Positions 25,713-34,209 of a DNA stretch of 64,000 nt are shown one piece after another (position 1 is the first letter of the stretch; every line of letters starts with the position of its first letter). Origin of the DNA: an uncultured Eubacteriales bacterium (GTDB lineage Bacteria; Bacillota; Clostridia; Peptostreptococcales; Anaerovoracaceae); the NCBI GenBank assembly GCA_900315125.1, contig OMXT01000047.1:1-64000 (forward strand), written 5' to 3'. The translations under genes and the position numbers were made by a program. Under the pieces are notes generated by a model, which ran no database searches, was not told the origin of the DNA, and worked only from the letters and a program-made list of their open reading frames with translations.

Positions 25713-26909
25713 ATGAATGAACAGAACATCCTGATCGTCCGCGTAGGTGAGGCGGCGCTGAAGGGGATGAACAAGCCATACTTCGAGAAAACACTGGCAG
25801 ACAGGATCAAAAGGCACCTGAAGGGCTTCCGCGGCGTGGAGGTGCGCCGCCACGAGGGAATGATCTTCATACGCAGTCCGAAGGAACTGGACCAGCAGGA
25901 CATCATCCGTCACGTCAGCAAAGTGTTCGGTGTGTCTTCTGTCAGCCCTGCGGTAGAAGCGCCCAGCGACCTGGACGCCATCGGCGAGGAGGCAGTTAAG
26001 TTCATGCTCCGGCAGATCGAGGAGCGGGGGATCCGTACATTTAAGGTGGAAGCCAAGCGGGCGGACAAGCAGTTCCCCGTCAAGTCCCCGGATATCGCCC
26101 GCATCATCGGCGCGAAGGTATTGATCGGCTGTAAGGTACTGAAAGTAGATGTTCACGATCCGGACTGCAAACTGTTTATAAACCTGAGAAAAGACAGAAC
26201 TTATATTTATGACGAAAAAATCGCCGGATTCGGCGGCCTGCCCCTTGGTACGAACGGCCGGGGTCTGGTGCTTCTCAGCGGCGGGATCGACAGTCCTGTG
26301 GCAGCCTGGATGATGGCCAAGCGGGGCATGCTGATCGAGGCTGTCCACTTCCACAGCTATCCCTATACGAGCAAACGGGCGCAGCAGAAGGTGGAGGAGC
26401 TGGCGGGCATCGTCGCCTCCTACAGCGGCAGGATGAAGATGCATGTCATCAATCTGCTGCCCATACAGGAGCAGATCGTCCAGCACTGCCCGGAGGAAGA
26501 GACGACCATCCTCGTGCGGCGCTTTATGATGCGCATCGCTGAGAAGATCGCTGAGAAATACGGATGCATGATGCTGATCACCGGCGAGAACCTGGGACAG
26601 GTGGCAAGCCAGACCGCAGAAGCCCTCGTGGTCACAGACGCCTGCGTGACCATGCCCGTCATGCGGCCGCTCATCGCCATGGACAAGGTGGACATCATGG
26701 ATAAGGCCCAGGAGATCGGGACCTACGAGAAGTCCATCGAGCCCTACGAGGACTGCTGCACCGTGTTCCTGCCGAAACATCCCACGACCAAGCCCCACCT
26801 GAAGCGCATAGAGCATTCAGAAGCAGCCCTGGATGTTGATGCCCTTGTGAACAAAGCCGTGGCTTCGGAAGAGATCATCCCCATCATGCCCGGCGGCGAA
26901 GATTTCTGA
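25713..26909 (+). CDS. thiI: tRNA 4-thiouridine sulfurtransferase ThiI
   Basis: Thiolates uridine 8 of tRNA using ATP and persulfide sulfur. 398 residues: NFLD and THUMP RNA-binding domains (about 1-165), then a PP-loop ATPase domain with LLSGGIDSPVAAWMMAKRG, and a C-terminal YEDCCTVFLPKHP segment. The C-terminal rhodanese domain of the enterobacterial protein is absent, as in Bacillus ThiI, so sulfur must come from a partner such as the adjacent desulfurase. It starts 61 bases after that gene with AAGGAG upstream. Confidence 0.94.
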   Translation: MNEQNILIVRVGEAALKGMNKPYFEKTLADRIKRHLKGFRGVEVRRHEGMIFIRSPKELDQQDIIRHVSKVFGVSSVSPAVEAPSDLDAIGEEAVKFMLRQIEERGIRTFKVEAKRADKQFPVKSPDIARIIGAKVLIGCKVLKVDVHDPDCKLFINLRKDRTYIYDEKIAGFGGLPLGTNGRGLVLLSGGIDSPVAAWMMAKRGMLIEAVHFHSYPYTSKRAQQKVEELAGIVASYSGRMKMHVINLLPIQEQIVQHCPEEETTILVRRFMMRIAEKIAEKYGCMMLITGENLGQVASQTAEALVVTDACVTMPVMRPLIAMDKVDIMDKAQEIGTYEKSIEPYEDCCTVFLPKHPTTKPHLKRIEHSEAALDVDALVNKAVASEEIIPIMPGGEDF

Positions 26910-27020
26910 TATTATTACGGGATGACGGGGGTTTTCAGACAGTTTGAACCATGCAGCGCGGCGCCGCAAAAACGGCAAATATAAAAGATTCAAAAAACTA
27001 AAAATCACCGGTAAAATGAC

Positions 27021-27049
27021 TTGCAAAATCACATAATTAGTGGTTAACT
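27021..27049 (+). promoter_or_regulatory. Possible promoter of the bcd-etf operon
   Basis: TTGCAA (27021-27026), 17 bases, TTAACT (27044-27049). The 270-base gap 26910-27179 also contains AT-rich TTAA repeats (27043-27080) and two GC hairpins in the leader: CCG-GTCTA / TAGACGG near 27094-27113 and CCTCCC / GGGAGG at 27122-27141. The promoter call is weak. Confidence 0.35.
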
Positions 27050-27179
27050 ATATATAGCGCTGTGTTTAATTATTAACTAATGATTGAAGACAGCCGCGTC
27101 TACGTTAGACGGTTTATAAAACCTCCCCCGAATCCGGGAGGATCGAGGGACCGTTATAATAATTTAAGGAGGCATTTAC

Positions 27180-28325
27180 ATGAACTTTCAACTGACGAAG
27201 GAACAGGAATTCGTAAGAAAGATGGTCAGAAGCTTCGCGGAAACAGAAGTTGAGCCGATTGCTGCTGACATCGACAAAGAACACAGATTCCCGACAGAGA
27301 CCGTTGAGAAGATGGCTCGCTACGGACTGATGGGAATTCCTTTCCCGAAAGAATACGGCGGAGCAGGCGGAGACGAGGTTTCTTACGCAATCACCGTTGA
27401 GGAACTGGCAAGAGTTTGCGCATCTACAGCTGTAATCGTTTCTGCACACACATCTCTCTGCTGCTGGCCTATCTACAAGTATGGTACAGAAGAGCAGAAG
27501 ATGAAATATCTGCCTGACCTGCTCTCCGGCCGCAAGCTCGGTGCTTTCGGACTGACTGAGCCTAACGCAGGAACCGATGCCGGCGGACAGCAGACAAGAG
27601 CTGAGCTGGACGGAGATGAGTGGGTACTGAACGGTGCTAAGTGCTTCATCACCAACGGCGGATATGCCAATACATTCGTTGTTATCGCTATGACTGACAA
27701 GAAGAAGAGCACTCACGGCGGAATCAGCGCTTTCATCGTAGAGAAGACCGATCCGGGATTCTCCATTGGTAAGACTGAGGACAAGATGGGTATTCACGCT
27801 TCCTCCACAACAGAGCTGATCTTCCAGAACTGCCGCATTCCTAAGGACAGACTTCTGGGTGAAGTTGGCCAGGGATTCAAGATCGCACTGTCCACACTGG
27901 ACGGCGGACGTATCGGAATCGCTTCCCAGGCTCTGGGAATCGCTCAGGGCGCCTTTGATGTAACCGTAGATTACATGAAGGCCAGAAAACAGTTCGGTAT
28001 GAGACTGTCCCAGATGGAAGCACTCCAGTTCGAGATGGCTGATCTCAAGACCAGAATCGAAGCATCCAGACTGCTGGTTTACAAGGCTGCATTCTATGAG
28101 GATGCCGGTCTGAAGTACGGCGAGGCTGCTGCTATGGCTAAGCTGTTTGCTGCTGAGACTGCTATGAAGACAACCACCAAGTGCGTCCAGTTCCACGGCG
28201 GATATGGATACACCGCAGATTATCCGGTTGAGAGAATGATGAGAGACGCTAAGATCACTGAGATCTATGAGGGAACCTCAGAAGTTCAGAAGATCGTCAT
28301 TGCTGCGAATACTTTTGGAAAATAA
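27180..28325 (+). CDS. bcd: Acyl-CoA dehydrogenase (butyryl-CoA dehydrogenase type)
   Basis: FAD enzyme reducing or oxidising short-chain acyl-CoA with an electron-transferring flavoprotein. 381 residues, typical length. N-terminal helical domain, middle beta domain (FGLTEPNAGTDAGGQQT, CFITNGGYA), and C-terminal helical domain with RKQFGMRLSQMEALQF and the catalytic glutamate region ITEIYEGTSEVQK. A strong AAGGAGG ribosome binding site and highly biased codons indicate high expression. It is followed by etfB and etfA. Because the EtfA here carries extra clusters, the physiological substrate may not be crotonyl-CoA. Confidence 0.88.
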   Translation: MNFQLTKEQEFVRKMVRSFAETEVEPIAADIDKEHRFPTETVEKMARYGLMGIPFPKEYGGAGGDEVSYAITVEELARVCASTAVIVSAHTSLCCWPIYKYGTEEQKMKYLPDLLSGRKLGAFGLTEPNAGTDAGGQQTRAELDGDEWVLNGAKCFITNGGYANTFVVIAMTDKKKSTHGGISAFIVEKTDPGFSIGKTEDKMGIHASSTTELIFQNCRIPKDRLLGEVGQGFKIALSTLDGGRIGIASQALGIAQGAFDVTVDYMKARKQFGMRLSQMEALQFEMADLKTRIEASRLLVYKAAFYEDAGLKYGEAAAMAKLFAAETAMKTTTKCVQFHGGYGYTADYPVERMMRDAKITEIYEGTSEVQKIVIAANTFGK

Positions 28326-28344
28326 AGAATTGGAGGAATAGAAA

Positions 28345-29139
28345 ATGGCATTCAATATTATCGTATGCGCAAAACAGGTACCAGATACTAACGTTATCAA
28401 GATCAACCCCAAGACTGGTACTCTGATCAGAGAAGGCGTACCCAGCATCCTGAACAACGACGATGCTAACGCTCTGGAACTGGCGCTGGAAATTAAAGAT
28501 AAGTATGACGACGTTCATATCACTGTAGTCAGCATGGGACCTCCGCAGGCTAACGATCTGCTGTTCGAGTGCATCGCCATGGGCGCTGACGAGTGCGTTC
28601 TCGTATCCGACAGAGCTGTCGGCGGATCCGACACATGGGCTACTTCCAACACACTGGAAGCTGCTGTTCGCAAGATCGGCAAGTATGACCTGGTACTGTG
28701 CGGACGTCAGGCAATCGATGGAGATACCGCTCAGGTAGGACCGCAGCTGGCTGAGAAGCTGGGACTGACTCAGGTTTCCTATGTACAGGACTTTGAGATC
28801 TCCGATGATCTGAAGACCATCACCGTACAGAGACAGCTGGAAGACGGCTATGAGGTTCTGGAGCTCCAGACACCCTGCCTGCTGACAACCATCAAGGAAC
28901 TGAACACACCGAGATACATGTCCATGTCCGGAATCTTCGGCGAGAAGAAGATGACTACATGGAACGCTAAGGACATCGAGGTTGACCTGACCAAGGTTGG
29001 TCTGGAAGCTTCCCCGACAAACGTATTCAGATCATTCACTCCTGCTCCTAAGGGCAAGGGCGTAATCCTGGAAGGCGACACCGAGAAGGACATCGCTGAC
29101 GAGCTGCTGGTTAATCTGAAGGAAAAGCAAGTCATCTAG
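28345..29139 (+). CDS. etfB: Electron transfer flavoprotein beta subunit
   Basis: 264 residues. Motifs: VCAKQVPDTNVIKINPKTGTL at the start, NNDDANALELAL, and the signature VQRQLEDGYEVLELQTPCLLTT split over the centre. It pairs with EtfA; in bifurcating Etf complexes this subunit holds the bifurcating FAD and the NADH site. It is 19 bases after bcd and 20 before etfA. Confidence 0.92.
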   Translation: MAFNIIVCAKQVPDTNVIKINPKTGTLIREGVPSILNNDDANALELALEIKDKYDDVHITVVSMGPPQANDLLFECIAMGADECVLVSDRAVGGSDTWATSNTLEAAVRKIGKYDLVLCGRQAIDGDTAQVGPQLAEKLGLTQVSYVQDFEISDDLKTITVQRQLEDGYEVLELQTPCLLTTIKELNTPRYMSMSGIFGEKKMTTWNAKDIEVDLTKVGLEASPTNVFRSFTPAPKGKGVILEGDTEKDIADELLVNLKEKQVI

Positions 29140-29159
29140 TTTAGGAGGAGGAATATACA

Positions 29160-30464
29160 ATGGCTATTGAAATTATAAAAGATAAATGTACTGGATGCGG
29201 ACTGTGCTTCAAGGCATGCCCGTACGACGCATTTGAATTTGAGCCGTATGATGGAAATAAACTGGGCAGAGTATGTAAAGTAAACGCTAAGTGCTCTTCC
29301 TGTAACCAGTGCCTGACTGCATGTAAGTTTGGAGCGATCAAGGAGATCACCACAGCCAAGGCTGTTGACCTGTCCGCTTACAAGCACATCTGGGTATTTG
29401 CTGAGCAGAGAGACGGCAAGCTGATGAACGTTGCACTCGAGCTGATCGGCGAAGGTAAGAGACTGGCTGAGGAAATCAGCGCTGACACTAACGTATGCGC
29501 AGTTCTCGTTGGAAACAACATCGACCACCTGGCATCCGAGTGCTTCGCTTATGGCGCTGACAAGGTTTACATGATCCAGGATCCGCTGCTCGAGCACTAC
29601 ACAACAGATGCTTACACCAAGGTTATCACCGATGCGATCGACGAGTACAAGCCGGAGATCGTTCTCTACGGCGCTACCCACATCGGACGCGACCTGGCTC
29701 CGAGAATCGCTGCAAGATGCAACACCGGTCTGACCGCTGACTGCACAAGACTGGACGTTAAGGTAAGCAGCTACATCGAGTTCGCTAAGAAGAAGACAAC
29801 TCTGGACACTTCCACACTGGATCCTAACGATCCTTCCACAGGAATCAAGCAGACTCGTCCTGCATTCGGCGGAAACCTGATGGCTACCATCATCTGCCCG
29901 AACACAAGACCTCAGATGTCTACCGTACGTCCTGGCGTAATGCAGAAGAGAGAGAAGGTTGAGGGAGCTACAGGAGAGGTCATCAACGTTAAGCCGGCAA
30001 TCAGCCAGGATGACATCCATGTAACCATCAAGGACATCGTTAAGTCCGCTAAGGAAATGGTATCCCTGACAGACGCTGACATCATCTGCTCCGGCGGACG
30101 TGGTCTGGGCGACGCTTCCGGATTCGAACTGATCCAGAAGTTTGCTGACAAGGTTGGCGGAGTTGTTGGTGCTTCCCGTGCCGCGGTTGACTCCGGATGG
30201 ATCGATCATTCTCACCAGGTTGGACAGACTGGAACAACCGTTAAGCCGAAGATCTACTTCGCTTGCGGAATTTCCGGAGCAATTCAGCACCTGGCAGGAA
30301 TGCAGACATCTGACTGCATCGTAGCCATCAACAAGGATGCTGACGCACCGATCTTCGAGGTTGCTGACTACGGTATCGTAGGCGACCTGTACAAGGTTAT
30401 CCCTGAGATCATCGCTGAGTGGGATAAGGCTGAGGATCTGCACGACGCTGCTACCAGAAAATAG
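29160..30464 (+). CDS. etfA: Electron transfer flavoprotein alpha subunit with N-terminal two-cluster ferredoxin domain
   Basis: 434 residues, against about 320-340 for ordinary EtfA. The extra roughly 65 N-terminal residues are a 2x[4Fe-4S] ferredoxin-like module: C10-x2-C13-x2-C16-x3-C20-P and C45-x2-C48-x2-C51-x3-C55. The remainder is a normal EtfA, with the FAD-binding C-terminal part showing [36 protein letters not shown] and [10 protein letters not shown] similar extension is known in the Etf of the caffeyl-CoA reductase of Acetobacterium (CarE). This supports electron bifurcation through built-in clusters (inference). Confidence 0.93.
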   Translation: MAIEIIKDKCTGCGLCFKACPYDAFEFEPYDGNKLGRVCKVNAKCSSCNQCLTACKFGAIKEITTAKAVDLSAYKHIWVFAEQRDGKLMNVALELIGEGKRLAEEISADTNVCAVLVGNNIDHLASECFAYGADKVYMIQDPLLEHYTTDAYTKVITDAIDEYKPEIVLYGATHIGRDLAPRIAARCNTGLTADCTRLDVKVSSYIEFAKKKTTLDTSTLDPNDPSTGIKQTRPAFGGNLMATIICPNTRPQMSTVRPGVMQKREKVEGATGEVINVKPAISQDDIHVTIKDIVKSAKEMVSLTDADIICSGGRGLGDASGFELIQKFADKVGGVVGASRAAVDSGWIDHSHQVGQTGTTVKPKIYFACGISGAIQHLAGMQTSDCIVAINKDADAPIFEVADYGIVGDLYKVIPEIIAEWDKAEDLHDAATRK

Positions 30465-30520
30465 TTTCCGGTATCCCGTCCAAAGCGACTCATTTGCTGA
30501 ACTAGAATAAGCGAATAAGC

Positions 30521-30570
30521 AAGGCTGACTTAAACGTCTTTCGGCGCAAGAGTCAGCCTTCTCTGTTTTT
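30521..30570 (+). terminator. bcd-etf operon terminator
   Basis: Perfect 10-bp stem AAGGCTGACT / AGTCAGCCTT with a 20-base loop, followed by CTCTGTTTTT. Confidence 0.75.
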
Positions 30571-30591
30571 CTTATATTATTCTGCTTCATT

Positions 30592-30622
30592 CAGACGGCT
30601 GGAGGCAGTCAGCAGCCGTCTG
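30592..30622 (-). terminator. Hairpin at the 3' end of the sulfotransferase gene
   Basis: Perfect 10-bp stem CAGACGGCTG / CAGCCGTCTG, 4 bases beyond the stop of the minus-strand gene. There is no strong T tract, so it may act only as an mRNA end stabiliser. Confidence 0.4.
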
Positions 30623-30626
30623 CGGT

Positions 30627-31772
30627 TCATTTCTTTCCGCCGAAAAGCCTGCGGATATAATATTTGATCTGATGCCACAGTGAATATTCTTTCAGTTTCT
30701 CCTGGGTCTGCTTCAGCTGTCCTTTTACCTCCTTCAATTCCTGATCCATGGTTTGGATCTTCTGTGTGCTCTGAATAACATATTCCAGCAAAAACTGAAG
30801 GTAGTCATTATTTCGTATTTCTTCTGATTCGCCCCAGATTGGTTTCTCCTCCAGTTTTTCGGTGAAAAGCGGCTGACCGTTCAGACCAAGAAACTCGTCT
30901 GCCACGAGCTGATTGGATTCCGCAAACTGAGCCATAAACGCTTTCCGCTGCTCTGGGGTAAACATCGTCGCATCCGGACCAAGGGTTCCCATCCTTTCGC
31001 AGCGGGAGAAAATGCCGCGGATATATTTATCGGTATCATGATCATAATTCGGATGTTCCATAAGACGGCGCCTTAAATCGATATAACTGGCCCGGAGCGT
31101 AAGATTTCGCCTGACGTCCGGTATAACGAAGTCATCCGTTAATTCCAGCCCGAGGATGTCCAGGAAGTCTGAAATAAGATTATGCGCACTTCCCCCAAAA
31201 TATTCTTTTCCGAACCGCCTTACGATAATGTTTTCCTTTCCGTAGACGTTGGCAATGGTATTCAGGGTCTTGTAGTAATCCAGATTCTTAATACTGATAT
31301 AGCTGTATGGATCCCAGGAGGGGGTTTCAAATTCCATCTTGCACTTTTGTCTCCACAGTGATTCTACAAATTGGTCTTGTGTGCGGACGTAAACGATGAT
31401 TTTTACATTCATTTGATGCTTATCCGCAAAACGCTTCATAGATTTCCAGCGATGCGTGTCCGGCGCAATTCTATTCCAGACGCTTTCGTCAGATAAAAGA
31501 ATTTTGGGATAAGTTTCGGCAAGTTCACTGATCGTTTGATGTATTTTGTTTTTTTCTTCCCTCAGCTTTTCTTTGCTCTGAGGCGGCGAATCAACACTGG
31601 GCGCAGTAAGAAATATGAGGTTTCGGTATTTCCCTCGTCCTCTGTATCTGAAATCGAAAAGCGGATAGCATATTCCCATATCGGCAAGTTTATCACGGTT
31701 TTCTGACATGAACCGTTGAATTGAAGTCGTTCCTGTTTTGGGTAAACCAAAGTGTAAATATAATGTGGTCAA
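30627..31772 (-). CDS. Sulfotransferase-family protein
   Basis: About 381 residues. The PAPS 5'-phosphosulfate loop is evident right at the N terminus (LHFGLPKTGTTSIQ), followed by a region with YPKILLSDES and RTQDQFVESLW typical of carbohydrate-type sulfotransferases. It ends in a C-terminal coiled coil (QELKEVKGQLKQTQEKLKEY) and a basic tail. The start was taken as TTG 31772 because AAGGAG lies 8 bases upstream; the frame is open further back but lacks similarity. Placed beside wall-polymer genes, it probably sulfates a surface glycan. Acceptor unknown. Confidence 0.75.
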   Translation of the reverse strand: MTTLYLHFGLPKTGTTSIQRFMSENRDKLADMGICYPLFDFRYRGRGKYRNLIFLTAPSVDSPPQSKEKLREEKNKIHQTISELAETYPKILLSDESVWNRIAPDTHRWKSMKRFADKHQMNVKIIVYVRTQDQFVESLWRQKCKMEFETPSWDPYSYISIKNLDYYKTLNTIANVYGKENIIVRRFGKEYFGGSAHNLISDFLDILGLELTDDFVIPDVRRNLTLRASYIDLRRRLMEHPNYDHDTDKYIRGIFSRCERMGTLGPDATMFTPEQRKAFMAQFAESNQLVADEFLGLNGQPLFTEKLEEKPIWGESEEIRNNDYLQFLLEYVIQSTQKIQTMDQELKEVKGQLKQTQEKLKEYSLWHQIKYYIRRLFGGKK

Positions 31773-31929
31773 TATTCTTCTCCTTTTCCATATGATTTCG
31801 AATGTAAGCAGTCCCCAAAAGTGCGGAGAATTTTTTTCATAATAATAAAGAGAAATTGAATTGACGTTGAAAATTATTATATAATCGAATGATGCCAATA
31901 CGGTCTTGATAGCGCGCGTAGTTCATGTG

Positions 31930-31938
31930 TGTTATAAT
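31930..31938 (+). promoter_or_regulatory. Extended -10 promoter element
   Basis: TGTTATAAT (TG at 31930-31931, TATAAT at 31933-31938) upstream of the pyruvyltransferase-family gene. A possible -35, TTGATA at 31906-31911, is 21 bases away, so the extended -10 is the main evidence. The 240-base intergenic region is otherwise AT-rich and without genes. Confidence 0.45.
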
Positions 31939-32012
31939 AGCGAAGGGAATACCGCAGGATAGTTATTGACAGTAAATTTTGCCATATATGTATTTGATAA
32001 AGGGTGAGATAT

Positions 32013-33512
32013 ATGAATTTTGTTATAGTGTACCATCAATCAGATAACTTTGGGGATAATCTGATTGGGGAGTGTTTTGGTCAGCTGTTAAAAGCAGCAT
32101 TAATAAACTATGGCCTGGGAAGTAAAGACTATCGCATTTGTTACCTGCCTCTTATGTCGAACGAACTTGACGTTGTCAGAGAAGCCGATGCAGTATATTT
32201 TGCGGGAGGCGGGCTGTTTGGCCTTTGCTACCTTAACTTTTACGAGCCTATGCGAAAAATTGCAGAAATGGCGGATGCAGCAGGGGTCCCAGTGTTTTTC
32301 TCTTCTATGGGAATTAACAATATGGATGCGAATGAGGAAAATGAGCATCTTTTGGGGGAACTATTAGCGATACCTTCAATACAGGATATATCAGTAAGGG
32401 AAAATCCTTCTATATTCAGATACTATGCAGATATGTCAGGGCGAGGAAAAAAATTACAGATCAGAACAGTGGCAGACCCTGTAACATGGGCTGGTGCTGT
32501 CTATGCCAACAGTTTAAAAAAGGCAGCTGGCAAGGAGTCCGAAGCATGTCCGGCGGACGGAAGGAAACTGATAGGGATCAATGTAATCAGGGCAGGACTG
32601 ATCCGGGCGAATGATAGAAGCTGGGGACTGACCAACCAGGCAGAGTACGTAACAGAATTGAGACGTATTCTTATTGACAGAGGATTCCGCGTATGCCTAT
32701 ACACAAACGGAAGCACAAATGACGAGAATACAATGTGTTATATTGCTGAAAAAAGTAATATTTCCAGGAAAGAGCTGATAACCGTTATGACATCGAGGCA
32801 ACTGATAAGCATGATTTCCGCATGTGATGGTATTGCGGCTTCACGCATGCACTCTTCTATCATATCCTATGCGCTGAACATACCTGCAACTAATATAGTC
32901 TGGAATGACAAGATTCCATGCTTTTATGATGAATGCGGTCTTTCTGGCCGCGTCTTCAGCATTGACGATGAAGAGGGAAATCCGTTAAAACCTGTTGATG
33001 TAGCGAAAAAAGTTGCAGATCGTCTGTGCGAATTGACCGATGGTAAACATAGCCAGAGCGTTGATGAGAGTTATCTTATGAGCCTCTATGATTACATATA
33101 TCAGTCCGTTGGTGCAATACTGAGAAATTCCAGTTCAGGAATCAGCGAATGTACAGAATATAAATATAACGAAGTGTGTGAAAAATTATCATCCCTGGAA
33201 CTGCCGACAGGGTTTGATATCTCTGATATGGAAAATAAGATTTATGGATCCCAAAAAAGATATGCAGAGATATATATGAAGAGCCGGGATAAGGACAAGA
33301 CGCTGAAGCGAAAGGATAAGAAAATCGAACAGCTAAGGGAGATAAGAAAAGACCTCAGGCATGAGTGTGTCCATCTGAAGAAAACCTGTGACGCATTGGA
33401 AATCAAGAATGCCGAACTCGAGCAAGAGAACGAGAAACTGAGGGCAAAAGTGGCCCACTTTGAGAACAAGCGGGTGGTGAAGATATATCGGAAAATAAGG
33501 AAGTTCGTATAA
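32013..33512 (+). CDS. Polysaccharide pyruvyltransferase-family protein
   Basis: About 499 residues. N-terminal motif YHQSDNFGDNLIGE and AVYFAGGGLFG match the PF04230 family (CsaB-like), followed by SVRENPS, VADPVTWAG and ACDGIAASRMHSSIIS. The last 90 residues form a charged coiled coil (KKIEQLREIRKDLRH, LEQENEKLRAKVAHFENK) not needed for catalysis, as also seen in the neighbouring sulfotransferase. It probably adds ketal-linked pyruvate to a surface polymer. Start ATG 32013 with AGGG-TGAG upstream; GTG 32004 is an alternative. Confidence 0.75.
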   Translation: MNFVIVYHQSDNFGDNLIGECFGQLLKAALINYGLGSKDYRICYLPLMSNELDVVREADAVYFAGGGLFGLCYLNFYEPMRKIAEMADAAGVPVFFSSMGINNMDANEENEHLLGELLAIPSIQDISVRENPSIFRYYADMSGRGKKLQIRTVADPVTWAGAVYANSLKKAAGKESEACPADGRKLIGINVIRAGLIRANDRSWGLTNQAEYVTELRRILIDRGFRVCLYTNGSTNDENTMCYIAEKSNISRKELITVMTSRQLISMISACDGIAASRMHSSIISYALNIPATNIVWNDKIPCFYDECGLSGRVFSIDDEEGNPLKPVDVAKKVADRLCELTDGKHSQSVDESYLMSLYDYIYQSVGAILRNSSSGISECTEYKYNEVCEKLSSLELPTGFDISDMENKIYGSQKRYAEIYMKSRDKDKTLKRKDKKIEQLREIRKDLRHECVHLKKTCDALEIKNAELEQENEKLRAKVAHFENKRVVKIYRKIRKFV

Positions 33513-33517
33513 GGACC

Positions 33518-34114
33518 ATGAATAGTTACGATAACTGCGGGAGAAATAATTATAGAATCATACTTGCATCGGGATCCCCCAGGAGAATAGAGATTTTGAA
33601 AAGGGAAGGGTACCATCCCATCGTCTGCCCCGCAGATGTGGAGGAGAACCTTCCGGAGGGCATCGAACCGGAAGACGCCGTGATGTATCTTGCCCTTAAG
33701 AAGGCGCTGGCAGTGGAGGAGGAGCATCCGGAGTTCGCTGGTCAGGTGCTTATCGCGGCGGATACTGTGGTTTATAAAAATCGGATCCTGGGCAAGCCCG
33801 CGGATCTGGAGGACGCAAGACACATGATCCGGGCGATCCGCAATACCAGTCACCAGGTGATGACCGGCGTATGCCTCCTGATCTGCGGGGAGAAAAGCAG
33901 GCGGTGCTTCGTTGATACCACACATATCCACTGCATCGATTACTCCGATGAGTTTATTGAGTCCTATATCCGCACAGAAGAACCCTATGACAAGGCCGGC
34001 GGCTACGCCATACAGCTCACCTTCGGCAAGTATATCGATCATATAGAAGGTGACTATGATAATGTCGTAGGTCTGCCCTATCATCGCGTAGAAGAGGAAA
34101 TGAAGCTGCTTTGA
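33518..34114 (+). CDS. maf: Maf-family nucleotide pyrophosphatase
   Basis: House-cleaning dTTP/UTP (or modified nucleotide) pyrophosphatase. 198 residues. Motifs: ILASGSPRRIEILKREG, AADTVVYKNRILGKP, and EEPYDKAGGYAIQ with the catalytic Asp. It starts 6 bases after the preceding gene and is probably co-transcribed with it. Its codon use and composition look more like the housekeeping genes than the AT-rich gene before it. Confidence 0.92.
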   Translation: MNSYDNCGRNNYRIILASGSPRRIEILKREGYHPIVCPADVEENLPEGIEPEDAVMYLALKKALAVEEEHPEFAGQVLIAADTVVYKNRILGKPADLEDARHMIRAIRNTSHQVMTGVCLLICGEKSRRCFVDTTHIHCIDYSDEFIESYIRTEEPYDKAGGYAIQLTFGKYIDHIEGDYDNVVGLPYHRVEEEMKLL

Positions 34115-34146
34115 TGCTGTTTGCGGGGAACAAAGCCCTGACTGTC

Positions 34147-34175
34147 TTGATTTCTGCAGACTCATGTGTTACAAT
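34147..34175 (+). promoter_or_regulatory. Promoter of the secreted protein gene
   Basis: TTGATT at 34147-34152 and TACAAT at 34170-34175 with a 17-base spacer and a TG two bases before the -10. It overlaps nothing but the tail of the intergenic region after maf. Confidence 0.55.
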
Positions 34176-34209
34176 TTCTTCCAATACTAATGAATGCGGG
34201 GGTCAGGAT

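Noticed and set aside
27040..27085. Possible Rex operator upstream of bcd
   Set aside because: TTAA-type half sites occur (TTAATTATTAAC), but the spacing is 3, not the 4 bases of the TTGTTAA-N4-TTAACAA consensus, and the outer bases do not match.
29136..30590. 484-codon minus-strand frame opposite etfA
   Set aside because: Arises from the strong codon bias of etfA; Ser/Leu/Val-rich with no domain, and crosses the operon terminator.
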